From Lineus longissimus (Eukaryota > Nemertea > Pilidiophora > Heteronemertea > Lineidae): a stretch of 64,000 nt of DNA. The stretch's first letter is position 1, and every line of letters starts with the position of its first letter. The notes beneath the pieces were generated by a model. It saw nothing but the letters and a program-made list of their open reading frames with translations, did not search any database and had not been told where the DNA came from. A program made the position numbers and the translations under genes. Positions 34,651 to 46,465 of the stretch are shown piece after piece. The stretch lies in assembly GCF_910592395.1 (NCBI RefSeq), contig NC_088318.1, positions 5,232,756 through 5,296,755 on the forward strand, read 5' to 3'.

Positions 34651-36964
34651 CTTAGGCAGAGTTCTCCTCTCACAGAGAGCATGTGAGGCTAAGAGCAAGA
34701 CGTATCAAGTCGAACGGGAGACAGTTTTTATTTTCGTACGCATGGTCACGTTCATGAACATTCCAGTACCGTTTCATGATGGAAAATACGTGTGTAGACA
34801 AGATTAATTCTCTTGACATGCTTCTTGGGAAAGCATCAGATGGTCCGCGGACAGCACTACACCCACAAAGTTCCAAACCATGTAGTTCTCATCGCCGTGG
34901 TATCTGATAGCTGCCGCTATTTCATGACAATGTCGATACCACGCACCGATGTGCCTTCCTCAGATAACAAATCTCCCGATCTCCTCTAAAAGGCTACGTG
35001 GGCGGTCTGTCCAATGCAACCCTTTATGGCTTTATCATTTTGGTAATACTGTTAGTCTAGGCCTATTACCTGGAGCCTTAGGACACGTTAAAGCTTTGGA
35101 GACCCTAGTAAATACCACCCTGCAGGGCACAGTTAGACGTAGTCAACAAAAGGAAAATTAGCAAAACGACAAAACAGATGAGAAATGGACCAACGACTGG
35201 AGAGTTCCTCGCGGAGGACAAAATAATAGGCAGATTTCGCAACCCCTACAAGCGACGATACAAACTATCAAGGTATCTCGTGTCATCCAGTCCCGTACTT
35301 CTCTCTTTTAAATCATTTTCAATGATGATTTGTACGAGGAATCTATCGTCTTGTCTATCGGAAAGAAAGTCGCCAATTGAGTGTTTCTTTTACACTTCAT
35401 ACTTCGTCGTTCGTAGCTCTTCGTATTTGAAGTTGTGATACCTTCCTCGGGTAGTGCCGCAATTTACAATTCGTAGGGTATAAATGGTTGCATGGCTGAT
35501 GATGGTGATGATGATTATAAGTGTGACCTTTTTGAAGAAAAGGGAGATATCCTAGACGCGCACTGACCATGTCATACAAACCACGCCACAACACTATACA
35601 TGAGGACTGGTCGTGTATCAAAAACGTGTATGTAAAGGTGTCGAGATGAAGACAGACGGACGTCGTGGATTTTAGCCTTGCCAATACACTTATTTATCCT
35701 TCACGAAACAGTACTGGAAGGTATATGATTGACTGCGTATAAAAACGTCCTCCAGTTCACCTTGATACGCAAGACTGTACTCCTAGCCTCACACACACGC
35801 TGTGAGAAAAGAAGTCTGCTGGAAAGAGCCGCGACATCAGTGATTTACATAATTGCTCCGTTCAAACATGTCTCTTCGTGGACGTTGCATATGGCGTTGG
35901 GAGGGCATCCTGAAGCTCAGGCCAACACTCAGCACTATCAACCAAGTTATGCCCTGAATAAACCCACAAGCTTCCAGCGGGATTGCCGGCTCTTTACTGA
36001 TGTCACAACACTCCTGCCGTTCGATGATAAATGTGTACCATCTATGTCTCAAAACCACATTTCAAACGAATACAGTGACTACAAACTGCTTTCTAGTTAC
36101 TCAATAAGTCATATTTGATTCATGCCGTACTTTATTTGACACTTATATTGTTCTTAGTGTGGTATTTATCTACGTTTTTCCCGATATCTGGGGGAGGATA
36201 TTTGCTCCTTATAGAATCGTGTATTGGATCGTGTGAGAACAAGAAATTCAGCACGTGCGTCCAATGCATTTCAAATTTCAGCCAATGAGAGCACGTTTAA
36301 GATACGGTGATTTTTTTTCAATAGTGACTGAGTTTCTCTAGGAAGATGTAAGACCCGTTTTGATTGGACGGAGTATATTTGTCCGCCTCGTCCCGCCAAT
36401 AACCATCGGTTTATTCCATGCAGGGCCAGTAACGTGTGCTGAGGGGAGGAGGATACGATTGACTCTCGATTTTCGAGGATGTTGGGAGGGGAGATTGTAA
36501 AGTTTCAGAAGATATCTGAGATTAAGAGGGAATGAATTCTTCAAAACTGAAAACGTTTGGTAGTTTTATATAGTGGCGGGACTGACGGAGAATTTCAATT
36601 TTTTACTGAAAGTTTTCAATTTTTGCCTTAATTTACTCGATCCCTACAGCGCCGCGCAAACGAGCGATTTTGATAACTGCGACTTGCGACGGAGCCATTA
36701 CAACATGACGAATGGTTGCAATTTTTATCATCCAATGAGCTGCCGCTTTCAACAACAATCATCACACCGTCAAAGCTCCGTCACTGGTCGTAGCGAGCGA
36801 TAGAAATCGCTTGGTTACGCAGCGCTATAATCTCTTTGCTTGCTGTTTGTCAGCGGAACAATTCAGGCAGATAGTAAATTGTCAAGACACTCGCTTTTAA
36901 TTTGGGTCGTAGATAAATGTAAGACGCTAGGAGTCATGCCGCTGAGCAACTAGCACTTTAGCAA
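34651..36964. other. mostly noncoding; one notable open frame
   Basis: The plus frame at 35729-36118 (129 codons without an early ATG; first Met at 35891, MALGGHPEAQANTQHYQPSY) has coding-like third positions throughout. It lacks splice support and the opposite strand is also open, so I rate it 0.28. Confidence 0.3.
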
Positions 36965-37186
36965 ATGGAATGTATCTCCTTTTTATCAAGCCAAAGGAGC
37001 GCTTATTGTTGTCTCCGAGGCAGCATTGACATCTCGCCGAATTTCAAATACCAATCCATGATTCCCCCAATTAAGGTTTCTTTTTACTTTGGCTTGAACG
37101 GCATCAGAGGAAATACACGTCTCCATCGAAGACAGACGTGTCATATCAAAGACGGACAAGAAACTACATTAGTCGCCAAGAGAAAG
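36965..37186 (+). CDS. candidate first coding exon, unidentified
   Basis: The ATG at 36965 (AGCAAATGGA) opens 74 codons ending at a good donor, AGAAAG then GTAACA, phase 0. The peptide begins MECISFLSSQRSAYCCLRGS and ends with a basic part (RLHRRQTCHIKDGQETTLVA). No domain is recognised. Confidence 0.33.
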
Positions 37187-37793
37187 GTAACAATGACAAA
37201 GTACATGTAGATGTATACTTGTACGTGTACCTAAAAATATGTTACAGTGTTTGAAAGTAATGGTTTTGTGTAGTTTCGTCAGGTTCCAAACGTGAGATGG
37301 ATCCGGAATTTCGTTTCGTCGATTATTGATTGCCTTTAACACCAGGGTTATTTTAAGACGGAACATTTCTCGTTCAAACGCCCCGAATGTATTTAAAGGT
37401 TACTGTGAAAGCTGACATTAATTGTTAATATCAGATCGGAAAAGTGTTGTTTTACACTTCTTTTATTGCGAATAAAGCAAACTGACGCGTTTCCATGTTT
37501 CATTATGCCTCAGCAGATCATTGTGAAGAAATATATCATCGATAATTAGTTCTTAGATTAGACGATAACTACAAAACCGCAGAAAAAGTGTTCGTATTTT
37601 CTTGAAATCATTTCTATAACCAGCAGATTGAACTGACCCATATGGTCTCCCTCGCGGGGACATTACCCCTTTTGACCTGTTACCGCAGTCTAGCACTGTG
37701 ATACCTGTCGGCAAATTTAACACAATCTACCAAGAATATTTGTTATCGGAAGGTAATATTCACGTTTGATTTAATGCATGGACTCACCATCGA

Positions 37794-37853
37794 ATGTTTG
37801 ACGACATGGTCTATTTGATTTACGAGGGTGCCAAATACAAACTGGAGCCAGGG
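37794..37853 (+). CDS. candidate first coding exon, unidentified
   Basis: ATG then 20 codons (MFDDMVYLIYEGAKYKLEPG) end at a strong donor, GGG then GTAAGA, phase 0. An in-frame stop lies 24 bases upstream with no AG between, so the ATG must be the start if this is an exon. The peptide is strongly protein-like. The downstream partner was not found. Confidence 0.38.
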
Positions 37854-38171
37854 GTAAGATTAAGGAGAAAAGTGTGGGTAGGTGTCTGTTCCACAAAACA
37901 CTGGCAAAATCATGAACTTATGATCAAGCCAGTACGGAGAATATGTCACGGCAAACCAGATTCAACTTCTCCTAATATGCATGTTAATTAGTCGTTTGGA
38001 GACCATCAGTTGTGTACCTCCTGGTTTATTAGTCTCTCTCTAAAAGCCAACACCTGCGAGCTTTAATTCCTAATGAACATTGTTGACATAACCATCGTCA
38101 GATAGGCTCGTTTTTTAAAACATTTTGAGGTTTACCGACGATGTATTATGTCGTATTATCAAGAAAAATTA

Positions 38172-38416
38172 TGGAAGTGACTACTTGGCAAGCCCGGCTT
38201 ACCAAACAGCGACTTTTTCTTGTCCTGAATGGAGAGCCGAACTCATTAATATTAAAGTAAAGTCTCCAGCTCGCCAAACAGGGTAGATTTTTTACCTGTT
38301 TGGCAAGCCCGGCTGGCCGAACAGGGTGGCTTTTTAGTGCTGTTTGGCAAGCGGCTCTCCAAACAGGACAAAAAAAGATGCCTGTTCGGCGAGCGGCTTA
38401 CAAAATAGACCCGGCC
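38172..38416 (+). mobile_element. hairpin-cluster repeat (family B), copy 2
   Basis: 245 bases closely matching 12487-12733, with a two-base deletion near the start and a few substitutions. It holds the same four TTTGGCAAGC/GCTNGCCAAAC palindromes and the same sharp ends. The short minus frame at 38252-38464 crosses it and is not a gene. About 180 bases downstream, an A-rich tail (38592-38642: AATAAA words, then AAATAAATAAATAAAT) looks like the end of a retroposed sequence. Confidence 0.8.
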
Positions 38417-38642
38417 AAAAATTATACACATTATCAACTGTATAACATGTATATGTGCGTACATGTATATTAATCCGTTATTTATGTATTGTCATCCGTT
38501 CTTGTACTCTTGAAAGGTCTCGGTGTGAAGTTTTTATAGGTATTCCTACCGCACACACCATACTGTATGTTACTTATGTTCTTTGTACATTACAGTGAAG
38601 TTTAATAAAATAGAATAAAATGAAATAAATAAATAAATAAAA

Positions 38643-41483
38643 ATTCAGCCTTAAAGGAGGAGACTTTAGGACTGACATTCACAGCCGGTAAGTCGGCATG
38701 GGGAAAATGTGTTTCTTTGAGAAAAAAGGAATACTTTCCGCCTGTTAATATCTATCCAAATTACTGATATGAACGCACACCCATCGGCTTCAACTGTCGC
38801 CATGATACCCTCTGTACTAGGCTACCAGTCAGGACTGTCAGCTTTGCCGAAATATCCAATAGCTCATTTATCCCATCGATTATTCAATTGGTTTGTCCAG
38901 TCAATTATTACCCCATGAATACGCTTCTGGCAATCGGTTTGATTCACTGGTCTACTTTGATCGAGGTTTACAGTTCATTTGTGAGAAAAATTGAAAATGT
39001 CACATTTCTATCAATAATGTGACGGACATCTACATATACAATGTATATAATAGACGTCCGTGATAAAGTTAAGTCTACATCCCTACACCACGTTCTTTTC
39101 ACATGATACGAGACGTTCGGTGAAAAAAATTGCAATCGCCTTATTGTAGATTCACGTGTCTAGGCTGATCAGCATTTCTGGGTAAGGAGATCGAACATCT
39201 AATATTCCTGTCGTTAGTAGTTACGAAAGGAAGTGTTCACCCACGCCATCGCCCAATAACCAGGTGGCTTACGTCTAACCAGTTATCTGTACTATGCCAC
39301 CCACAAAGCTCCTACTTAAGGGCTCTGCAGTACACCATTAAATCTGCTATGGCCAGTGTACATTCTGTATACATACATTTTCGTGATTTAAAAAAGTTCA
39401 ATGCTTGGATTTTCATCAAACTTTGTAGAAGTTTAGTCCTTGTCAATGTCACAAGTGAATTTGAAAAATGTCCAATGATTCTAAATTGTTTTATTAGCAT
39501 TTTGATGTGACATGTCAGAATATGACCCAATACGCGGCGGTTTTTACTGCCTGTCTTGTGAGAGAGTATCTTTCCGACTCCGTAAAATCTAGAAAAGGAG
39601 GTCCTATTCCAAAATCAACCTGGATTACGTTAGTTGGTATCATTCAAAATCAAAGAAGCCAAAAATGATGCTTGCAAACCAAATAGCTAACATTCCAGGC
39701 GGTATTCAGGCAGGCTCTTTAGCATTTTATCATATTTAGCACTAAACAGTAAATAGTGATCTCAGCCTTTAAAATATAACGGAAAAATTGGTTTAGTGAT
39801 GTTTTGCTTTCTTTTTGTGAAATCCCGATGACCAGGTATCCCAAGAATTACAAGCTGCCAACTATATAAAGCGACCTCAGACATGATTTACATTTGTGTA
39901 TACTTTATTTTTCTAAAGCAAGGCCGTGTCCGTACTTGGCCGCTAAAGAATTCCTTTTACGCCGCCAAATTATCCCATTTTATATCACGTTTTAAGAGAA
40001 TTTTGCGTCATTTATCACCAATTTACGGCACTTCATTGCATTTTGCTAACAACATGACACGTTGGAGTCACTAATTGCTTAATCAATCCAAGAACGAACC
40101 GGGAACTGGACCCATAAACAAGAATTTTATTAGACAGAATCGAGTGATAAATTGAATTTATGACTGGCTTCGTTCTTTTCTTACTTACGCTTTTTCCCTG
40201 TTGATCAAGACTTATTTTTTAGCGATTAAGGGTGTTTATTTGAAAGCTTAGTCTAGACTGTCACGTGACCCGACATGGGTAAAATCCCCCTTTCAACCCA
40301 CAATTTTTCTCTCAAGGCTCTGATAAATAACGTGTTCCTTCTCTTCATAAACAGAATCAGCCCCTTACTTGTTAGACCTACTTTGGGTAAAGCGAGGTTC
40401 TGTATCAAAATACAGTAGGCCTACTCGATCTGGATAGATCCGGATCAGTCCACATTGGTCTGCCGTATATCAACGCGCATCTTGTCTATTGGTACGATAC
40501 ACGTACATGTACTGAAGCTACGTCATTAATGACGCCGTGAGCGATGTGATGTGATCTGGTCTTGTTTGATTTGAAACGGAGGATCATACATATGGCTCAC
40601 CTTGGATTAATTCATAAAGGAAGGGAAGAAAATATAGCAGATTATGTCAATTAAAGCCTATGAAAAAAAAAAGAAGTTTTCAAGGGATATTAAACTACAT
40701 ATAATGAAGGGATATCATTTCAGTGTAAGAAAAATGCAGTTAAAAAACATGTTTTCAACGGACTTTGAACAATTTTGAATCAGTGAAATACTCCCGAGGA
40801 AATGTTAATATCCGATTGCTTTGTAATCAATCACATGCAAGTGACATTTTAATTATTTTCTGTTTCAAAGGAAGATCAATATTTTCTTAGGCGAGATCTC
40901 GATCAGAAGTCTCCCTCTACTATTTTTGTTTCATCTATGTGTGTAGGTCATCGTAACAAATCATGGGTACCTTCATTCGATATTATCTTCTCTTTTCCAC
41001 TTGAAGCTTCAAGATGACTTAGTCGTGATAAAAGCATGTTCAGGAAGTGGCCATTTGAAGCGACAACTTTTCCTTGGCATTATAATAGGCTTGTTTTACT
41101 TGCACTACCATTTTTCGTGAAATGGAGTAAAGAGAGCTTTTCCACTTAGGTGGCTGGCTTTCAGTTCCGGCGAGTGTTGTAAAATCATAAATTCACCTCT
41201 TGCGTTGTGTCACCAAAAGCCAACCGCACGAACTCTTGAATACCGAACCCTGAAGGCAACCAGGAAACAAAATAAATGCCCCGATGTCAATTCGTAAATG
41301 ATTTGCGGGGCTCTGGAGCACGAACTACTGGTCGGAATTCTCCAAAGTTTGGTTTTCATTGATATGTCCTTCGTGGGCCAAATAGGACTTCTAAAATCAG
41401 TAACCGTGGCATCGTTTTTTTGTTTGTTTATATTTGTACCATGTCGTTAGATTAGATTCGAGAAGAAACCAATTTTGAAGAAA
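38643..41483. other. no gene seen
   Basis: 2.8 kb of AT-rich sequence without supported exons or repeats. Open stretches at 39312-39530 and 39883-40074 are unsupported. Confidence 0.45.
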
Positions 41484-41593
41484 ATGGCTGCGTTGTTTTC
41501 GCACACTAGTCCTAAAGGATGCGGCCATTCTGTTTACGCCGACTATTGTATTGATAGTGAAACAGACCTTCAGGCTATCCTTCGTACAACAAG
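41484..41593 (+). CDS. first exon of a candidate two-exon small gene
   Basis: The ATG at 41484 has good context (GAAAATGGCTGCG) and opens MAALFSHTSPKGCGHSVYAD and then YCIDSETDLQAILRTT. It ends at a donor, ACAAG then GTAGAG, leaving two bases. The exon at 41881-42031 follows a good acceptor and supplies the third base (AG plus A gives Arg). Total coding length would be 261 bases, exactly 87 codons with the stop. No family is recognised. The matched phases, ATG context and both splice sites make this one of the better candidates, although the protein is short. Confidence 0.42.
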
Positions 41594-41880
41594 GTAGAGT
41601 AGAGTGTTTGTTACGCGCAAGAATCTTTTCGAGAGAAGTGCGGCAATCATCTTATTGACAAGTCGGTACATAAATGTATATAATCCGATAATATCTTATT
41701 ATTTCGCCTTAAGCTATGTGTACACTGGCAACATTTCAGGAAACAACAGGACACAAAACAAGCTGACACAACCAGTCACAAAAAATAGGCCTTGTATACA
41801 CTAGGTAACAAGTTTGGATACATGTTTGGATACTTGTTGCTAGATGTGTCCATAATATGAGCGGGAAAGCATATTTCCAG

Positions 41881-42031
41881 AAGACATGTGGCTCCTACAA
41901 AGAGGAAAACATTTGTTGAGGGAGTTTTTTTATCCCTTCATCTGTTACAGTCTTCAACTCAGATGCTACATATTGGCCAAAGATATCATCCACGTTATTG
42001 CTTGGGACATTTTCTTCTTCATCCCTGGTAG
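41881..42031 (+). CDS. second exon of the candidate two-exon small gene
   Basis: Acceptor GCATATTTCCAG, then RHVAPTKRKTFVEGVFLSLH, a Leu/His/Gln-rich helix, and RYCLGHFLLHPW before a TAG at 42029-42031. The intron (41594-41880) would be 287 bases. CATCCCTG then GTAGCC could instead be a donor, in which case the gene continues. A different frame (41886-42089) is also open and more hydrophobic, so the reading is not certain. Confidence 0.38.
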
Positions 42032-43773
42032 CCTTTCAATGGCCACTGCGGATTTAGGGATTTATATACCTTCGGGTGATGAATCATAAAGATATCCTCA
42101 CAAGCGGCAAGGGTTTATTATACTTGGCTGTATTATTGATATGTTAAGTAAGAGCTATCAGCTGTGGGGTAGACGGGCAATGGTCTGACTGTGGGGAATC
42201 AGAGAATGTCTTCGACGGTCTTAGTTTCCATTCATCGTACACCCTTAGAGAAAAAAACGCTTTTTCAAAGCTTGTTCATCAGCACACATTTGATTAGTTT
42301 TTATCACAGTCTAATCTTGGTGGTGATTCGAATTTTTAGGGGACGATCGTTTTCAAAGTGGTTACAAATATCAAATTACAAATGAAAAAGTATGTGATCT
42401 GTCTTGATTATTTTCCAATGAACGCATTACGCATGAAATGTAACGTAACGTAACGTATGTTATGCAACAGTAATACTTCATTATTTAAAGCCTTTTCTGT
42501 AACCCGTACATTTCATTTTTTAGGCATTACGCACTCATTGGAGAAAAAAATCGAGGCCGAAATTAAGAAAAGGAACAACTTCGAAAGAGATCGTCTGCAT
42601 GAGGGGAACGACATACCATCATGTAGTATATAATTCGAGTCACACTTTTTTTACATGGCACTGGATGTTGTAACTCGCTAAAATTATTGATAGCCTATAA
42701 AATGTTGACATTTTGATTATGCAATATTAAAGTGGCCATTGCCCAAGCGAAATAAAACAAGGCCTCGATTTTTATTTAAATAGTCACGGCCAATAAAACT
42801 CGTCTTAGAAAGGACCCTTGCTGTGGTGTTAAGTCAATGACCCCAGACAATGCCTCTCGAGCCATTGTCTGGCGTCTTTTACCGTGGAGGTCCATTGTAA
42901 AGATGGTTTGTTTTCTCGTGTATTGCCAAGGGCCTATTATGTTATGAAAAACATGAAAGCAAGGTTACGTACGGTTTCATAGTGGCCTTCTCATAAACAG
43001 TATCGTGGTGGTACTCCGGTTATTGTCACGGTGCCTTTCAAGTCATTCAGGTTATGATACCACTCTACAATGAACATGTATATGATGACGTAAACATGAT
43101 GCTCGGATTTCATGTCAGTTCCTTGCTAGAGGTCAAGGTGAACACTTTGTTCAGTTGCTCCATGTATTCAAAATAGGGCAAACATGCATCTACATAGATT
43201 TTCGAATTTCCTGTGGTGTTTTGATCAGATCTTCTTTTGCACGTAGTGTTTTGCATTGCCTATGATGACTATCGTAGACTTTCAAAGCATGGTGTGCTTT
43301 GTTGATTTGTTGGACATTTTTGAACCTCGTAAGTCTTGTTGATCACGAGTATGGTGAACATCTCAATTGAATATTCTCGCCAGCGAAACGACATAGTGAA
43401 AACTCAGAAATGTACATTGTATACTTTTACCATGGATAATAATGGTCTAGTCTTGTGTAAAGGGCACAACATTACGTTTAGATAAAAACAGACATCATAG
43501 GTCGAGCGAGTAACACTGTGGTTTATCGTTGTTTGGGATTGCCTTCGTCTAAAGCTAAACTGGCTTACAAATCCTTTCTTTGTCAGACTCGTCTGTGTCT
43601 CAAACTTAGAGAAAGCATATCGCCCGCAAACAGAACGATGTCAAAAGAGGCTGGGCATGTCCAAATATAAACCGTCTACTCGGAAAGGTCAAAGTCCGCA
43701 GGCGTTTATAGATCCAACCTAACTCGTAAAAACGAAGCCATTAGGAATCAACTCTATCCTTGAATGTATGTAC
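42032..43773. other. no gene seen
   Basis: AT-rich. A short (GTAAC)3 tract at 42441-42456 is the only structure noted. Confidence 0.45.
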
Positions 43774-43885
43774 CTGTTTATCTTTGACATATTCGAAATA
43801 TTCTATATTCGCAAGTACATTATAATCGGGCATTGTTTGTTCAAATCCGTAATTCCCGCACCAAAGGGGACTTGCCTCCTCAGAA
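43774..43885 (-). CDS. candidate internal exon, unidentified
   Basis: A 112-base minus-strand exon lies between a good acceptor (GGCTTGGCGACTGTCAACAG) and a good donor, AAACAG then GTACAT. It enters with one base of a split codon and leaves in phase 0. The peptide begins SEEASPLWCGNYGFEQTMPD and ends NIEYFEYVKDKQ; it is acidic and aromatic-rich. An alternative minus frame is also open but less protein-like. A Mutator-like MITE lies 94 bases upstream on this strand. Confidence 0.4.
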
Positions 43886-43987
43886 CTGTTGACAGTCGCC
43901 AAGCCAAAAGTAAACAAAGTTTCAAATTTATTCCCAGGTGACACCCTCTGACGCAATCAATCACAAATCGCGGAGTGTGCATGATTG

Positions 43988-44665
43988 CGGCATGTCGAAA
44001 AGGCGGATAATCCGCGTCCGCGCTATATTCCGCGCTATTTTTAGAAATTGCCAATGTGTAGTCGTGATACATAACAACTTTTAAAGTAGTTCGCCGGCCG
44101 TGATTGAGGAAGGGGCGGTCTCGCAGGTCATGCAGGTAGAATACTCGTCTAGGGTTTGCTAGGACTTCGACGTATGTACAGTACACTACAACACATGCAA
44201 TGCATGCAAGCACAGACTCAGTTCATACGCCCACTCGCTTAGGATGCTGGATGGCATGTTAAAATCTTAAATTATATATTATTTCTGACTAGTGACATGG
44301 GTGTATGACATTTTTCCCTAATACCCCAGTAGGCCTAGTTATAAACTTACCAGAAGCCAGTTGACTCACGCATTTTCACGGACATCATTGCCATGTTTTC
44401 GACCGGGGTTTTCGATCGGAGCCTTCTCACTCAGCCAGTTACGTTGAACTTGCTCGCTCGCCGGATGAAATAGTCCCCAATGAACTCTTTCATTTTAATT
44501 AATAAGGTAGAGCTGAATGTTTTCAAAAATAGTGTGCAAATGATGAGAACCTATAAATGTAAATATATCTGCAATGATAATGATGATAACATACATTATA
44601 TGGAATTTCTAAAAATAGCGCGGAATATAGCGCGGACGCGGATTATCCGCCTTTTCGCCATGCCG
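43988..44665. mobile_element. Mutator-like MITE, 62 bp terminal repeats, 9 bp target duplication
   Basis: The left terminus (43988-44049) and the reverse complement of the right terminus (44604-44665) match over 62 bases with one visible difference (CGGCATGT versus CGGCATGG). Both ends are flanked by the identical 9-mer GCATGATTG (43979-43987 and 44666-44674). A 9 bp duplication with long terminal repeats is characteristic of the Mutator superfamily. Total length is 678 bp, with no transposase. The repeats contain an inner palindrome, GGCGGATAATCCGC. Inside, on the minus strand at 44394-44351, an ATG-started piece (MAMMSVKMRESTGF) ends at a perfect donor, CTG then GTAAGT. Confidence 0.92.
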
Positions 44666-44674
44666 GCATGATTG

Positions 44675-45356
44675 GTCGATTAGAAAATAACATATAACAG
44701 TGCACTTGGTTGTTCGCCGAGTCATCACTAAAACTAAACGTCCATGATAGGGTCTGGCACATCGTGCACGTACATGTGCATGTACATCTCAGTAACCTCT
44801 AGGTTTTTATCCAGTCGGACATAATGAATTTCCTCAAGCAGGGATATGCAGGATATGCAGGACTTTCACAGCCATTCTGCCTCGACCGCGGGTTCTTCTA
44901 TTTTTCAATAGAGTTTCCGTCTGGGCTGTTTTTCAAAGGTGGCCCTCGGGCTAGCGTTAACGGTTCGGTTACTGCCGTATTACTATAGTCTGGGATTTAT
45001 ATTGGTCTGATCTTCTTCTCCCAGCTAATCATGATGGCTTCCTTTATTTCGACATCTAATGTTGTTAAGAAAAAGGTGGCAGCATACAGTCGACTATTCT
45101 AGTGCAGGTCCCTGGTACCCCTGGTCCAAGCGCGATTTGAAGGGCATGTCATCCTGATGTACTAAGTCAAATAAAGCCAGCTGATTGATCATTCTACATG
45201 TTGCAGTCACGCTAGTGAAGATAAGATATAATGACAACCTTAAATTAAATACTAAACACAACTTATCATTGACATGGTTGTGCACTAGAATCTGTTATCG
45301 GGCATGTATTGTTGGAAACTCGTTTATCGTCAATACACTAGGAGATAGAATCAGTA
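44675..45356. other. no gene seen
   Basis: No supported feature. Contains a duplicated GGGATATGCAGGATATGCAGG at 44842-44862. Confidence 0.45.
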
Positions 45357-45525
45357 GCCACGGCGATAATTATTTCAACCTTGCCCAAAATGATTTCCGC
45401 CGCGGCGGAAATAATTATCGCCACGTGGCGGAAATAATTATCGCCACGTGGCGGAAATAATTAAAGCCACGCGGCGGAAATCATTTCGGGCACGGCGGAA
45501 ATAATTATCGCCTCGGCAGAAATTA
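45357..45525. repeat. array of palindromic E-box units inside a larger inverted repeat
   Basis: Units of about 23 bp, GCCACGTGGCGGAAATAATT plus ATC, start near 45399, 45420, 45443, 45466, 45490 and 45510. Each has a palindromic GCCACGTGGC or variant (with E-box CACGTG in two units) and an ATAATT(AT) palindrome. The outer parts, CGGCGATAATTATTTC at the left and its reverse complement at the right, together with TGCCC.AAATGATTTCCGCC, make the whole block an imperfect inverted repeat. It lies about 220 bases beyond the stop codon of the LamG-PAN gene. Confidence 0.85.
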
Positions 45526-45741
45526 AAAAAACACTTATATTCAAAAAAATAATATTAATTTAGAAAAAACAAATATTCCGGAAAGAAATAATGATGACAC
45601 TTTCCAGCCACCGTACTATTTGTCATTTCTTATGCTGAACGCCTTTGCTCGATCTAATAATTTGTTGGCATGTGCAAGACGTAAACATGCTACACAAAGT
45701 AATCGTAATCTTATCTTTCCTGGCCTCCTATCCTTCTGCTC

Positions 45742-46022
45742 TTAACGACAATGTTTTGCTCCGTATCCACTTGGTTTAACCGAGTACAGCACTGAAACAG
45801 CCAAAGCAGGAAAGGTCGGCCCAGCGGTGAAAGCATGACCACTTAACATGCACTCCTCGGTGGCTGCAGTGTATGCCACTGTAATGCAGTAGAGGGCGGG
45901 CGAAGGCTCGACGGCAAGGCAGCGCCTGACGCACTCGATGTCGGACTCTACAGCGGAATTGGTCACTGCTACTGCTGTAGAAGCGATCGTGTGATCTCTT
46001 GCTTTGATTTCAAACGACTCGT
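45742..46022 (-). CDS. LamG-PAN secreted protein, exon 3 (C-terminal PAN/apple-like module)
   Basis: The terminal exon begins after a good acceptor (TTTCGCTTCTCAG), entering with two bases of a split codon as required by exon 2, and runs to a TAA at 45744-45742. It encodes residues of about 262-354: ESFEIKARDHTIASTAVAV, then a cysteine pattern (ECVRRC, LYC, TEEC, final KHC). The Cys-x3-Cys-x10-Cys-x11-Cys spacing and the hydrophobic core are typical of PAN/apple-type modules, which mediate protein or sugar binding outside the cell. No membrane anchor follows, so the product should be secreted. A clear AATAAA was not found downstream. An alternative acceptor cannot be excluded, but the summed coding length is divisible by three. 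Confidence 0.75.
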
Positions 46023-46465
46023 CTGAGAAGCGAAATTGCAATGTACACAACAGGCACATTAACTCTGAACGCAAAAGAAGACGAAGTATGATGCATCAGG
46101 ATGTTGTGGTTTAGTTTGAGGCAATAACACAGTATCATTCATGGTTACATCGCGTCGACTTGGGGTTTCAGCAAGTGCGTTATTCGTCGTTTGACGTTTC
46201 CGTATCAACTGTAAGTTTGGTTGCATCATAAATTCCATAGGGTCAGAAGGAAAATCGATATGGATGATAACTAAAAAAAATCACTGTACGTCAGTAGCAT
46301 GTAGTTCGAAAACAGAAATGAAAAGGGTTCTTTGTGCCTGTGTCCTATGCATAATACATGTAGAACCTGGGGCACATAGACACCCTCCGACATCTAAGAT
46401 TCTGGATCGGAATCTATAAATAACTAAGCTATATACATGTAGATATAACGGTTTGTGAAACGTAC

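Noticed and set aside
43803-44213. 136-codon minus frame
   Set aside because: It crosses the terminal repeat of the Mutator-like MITE and its target duplication, so it cannot be one gene. The exon at 43885-43774 uses another frame.
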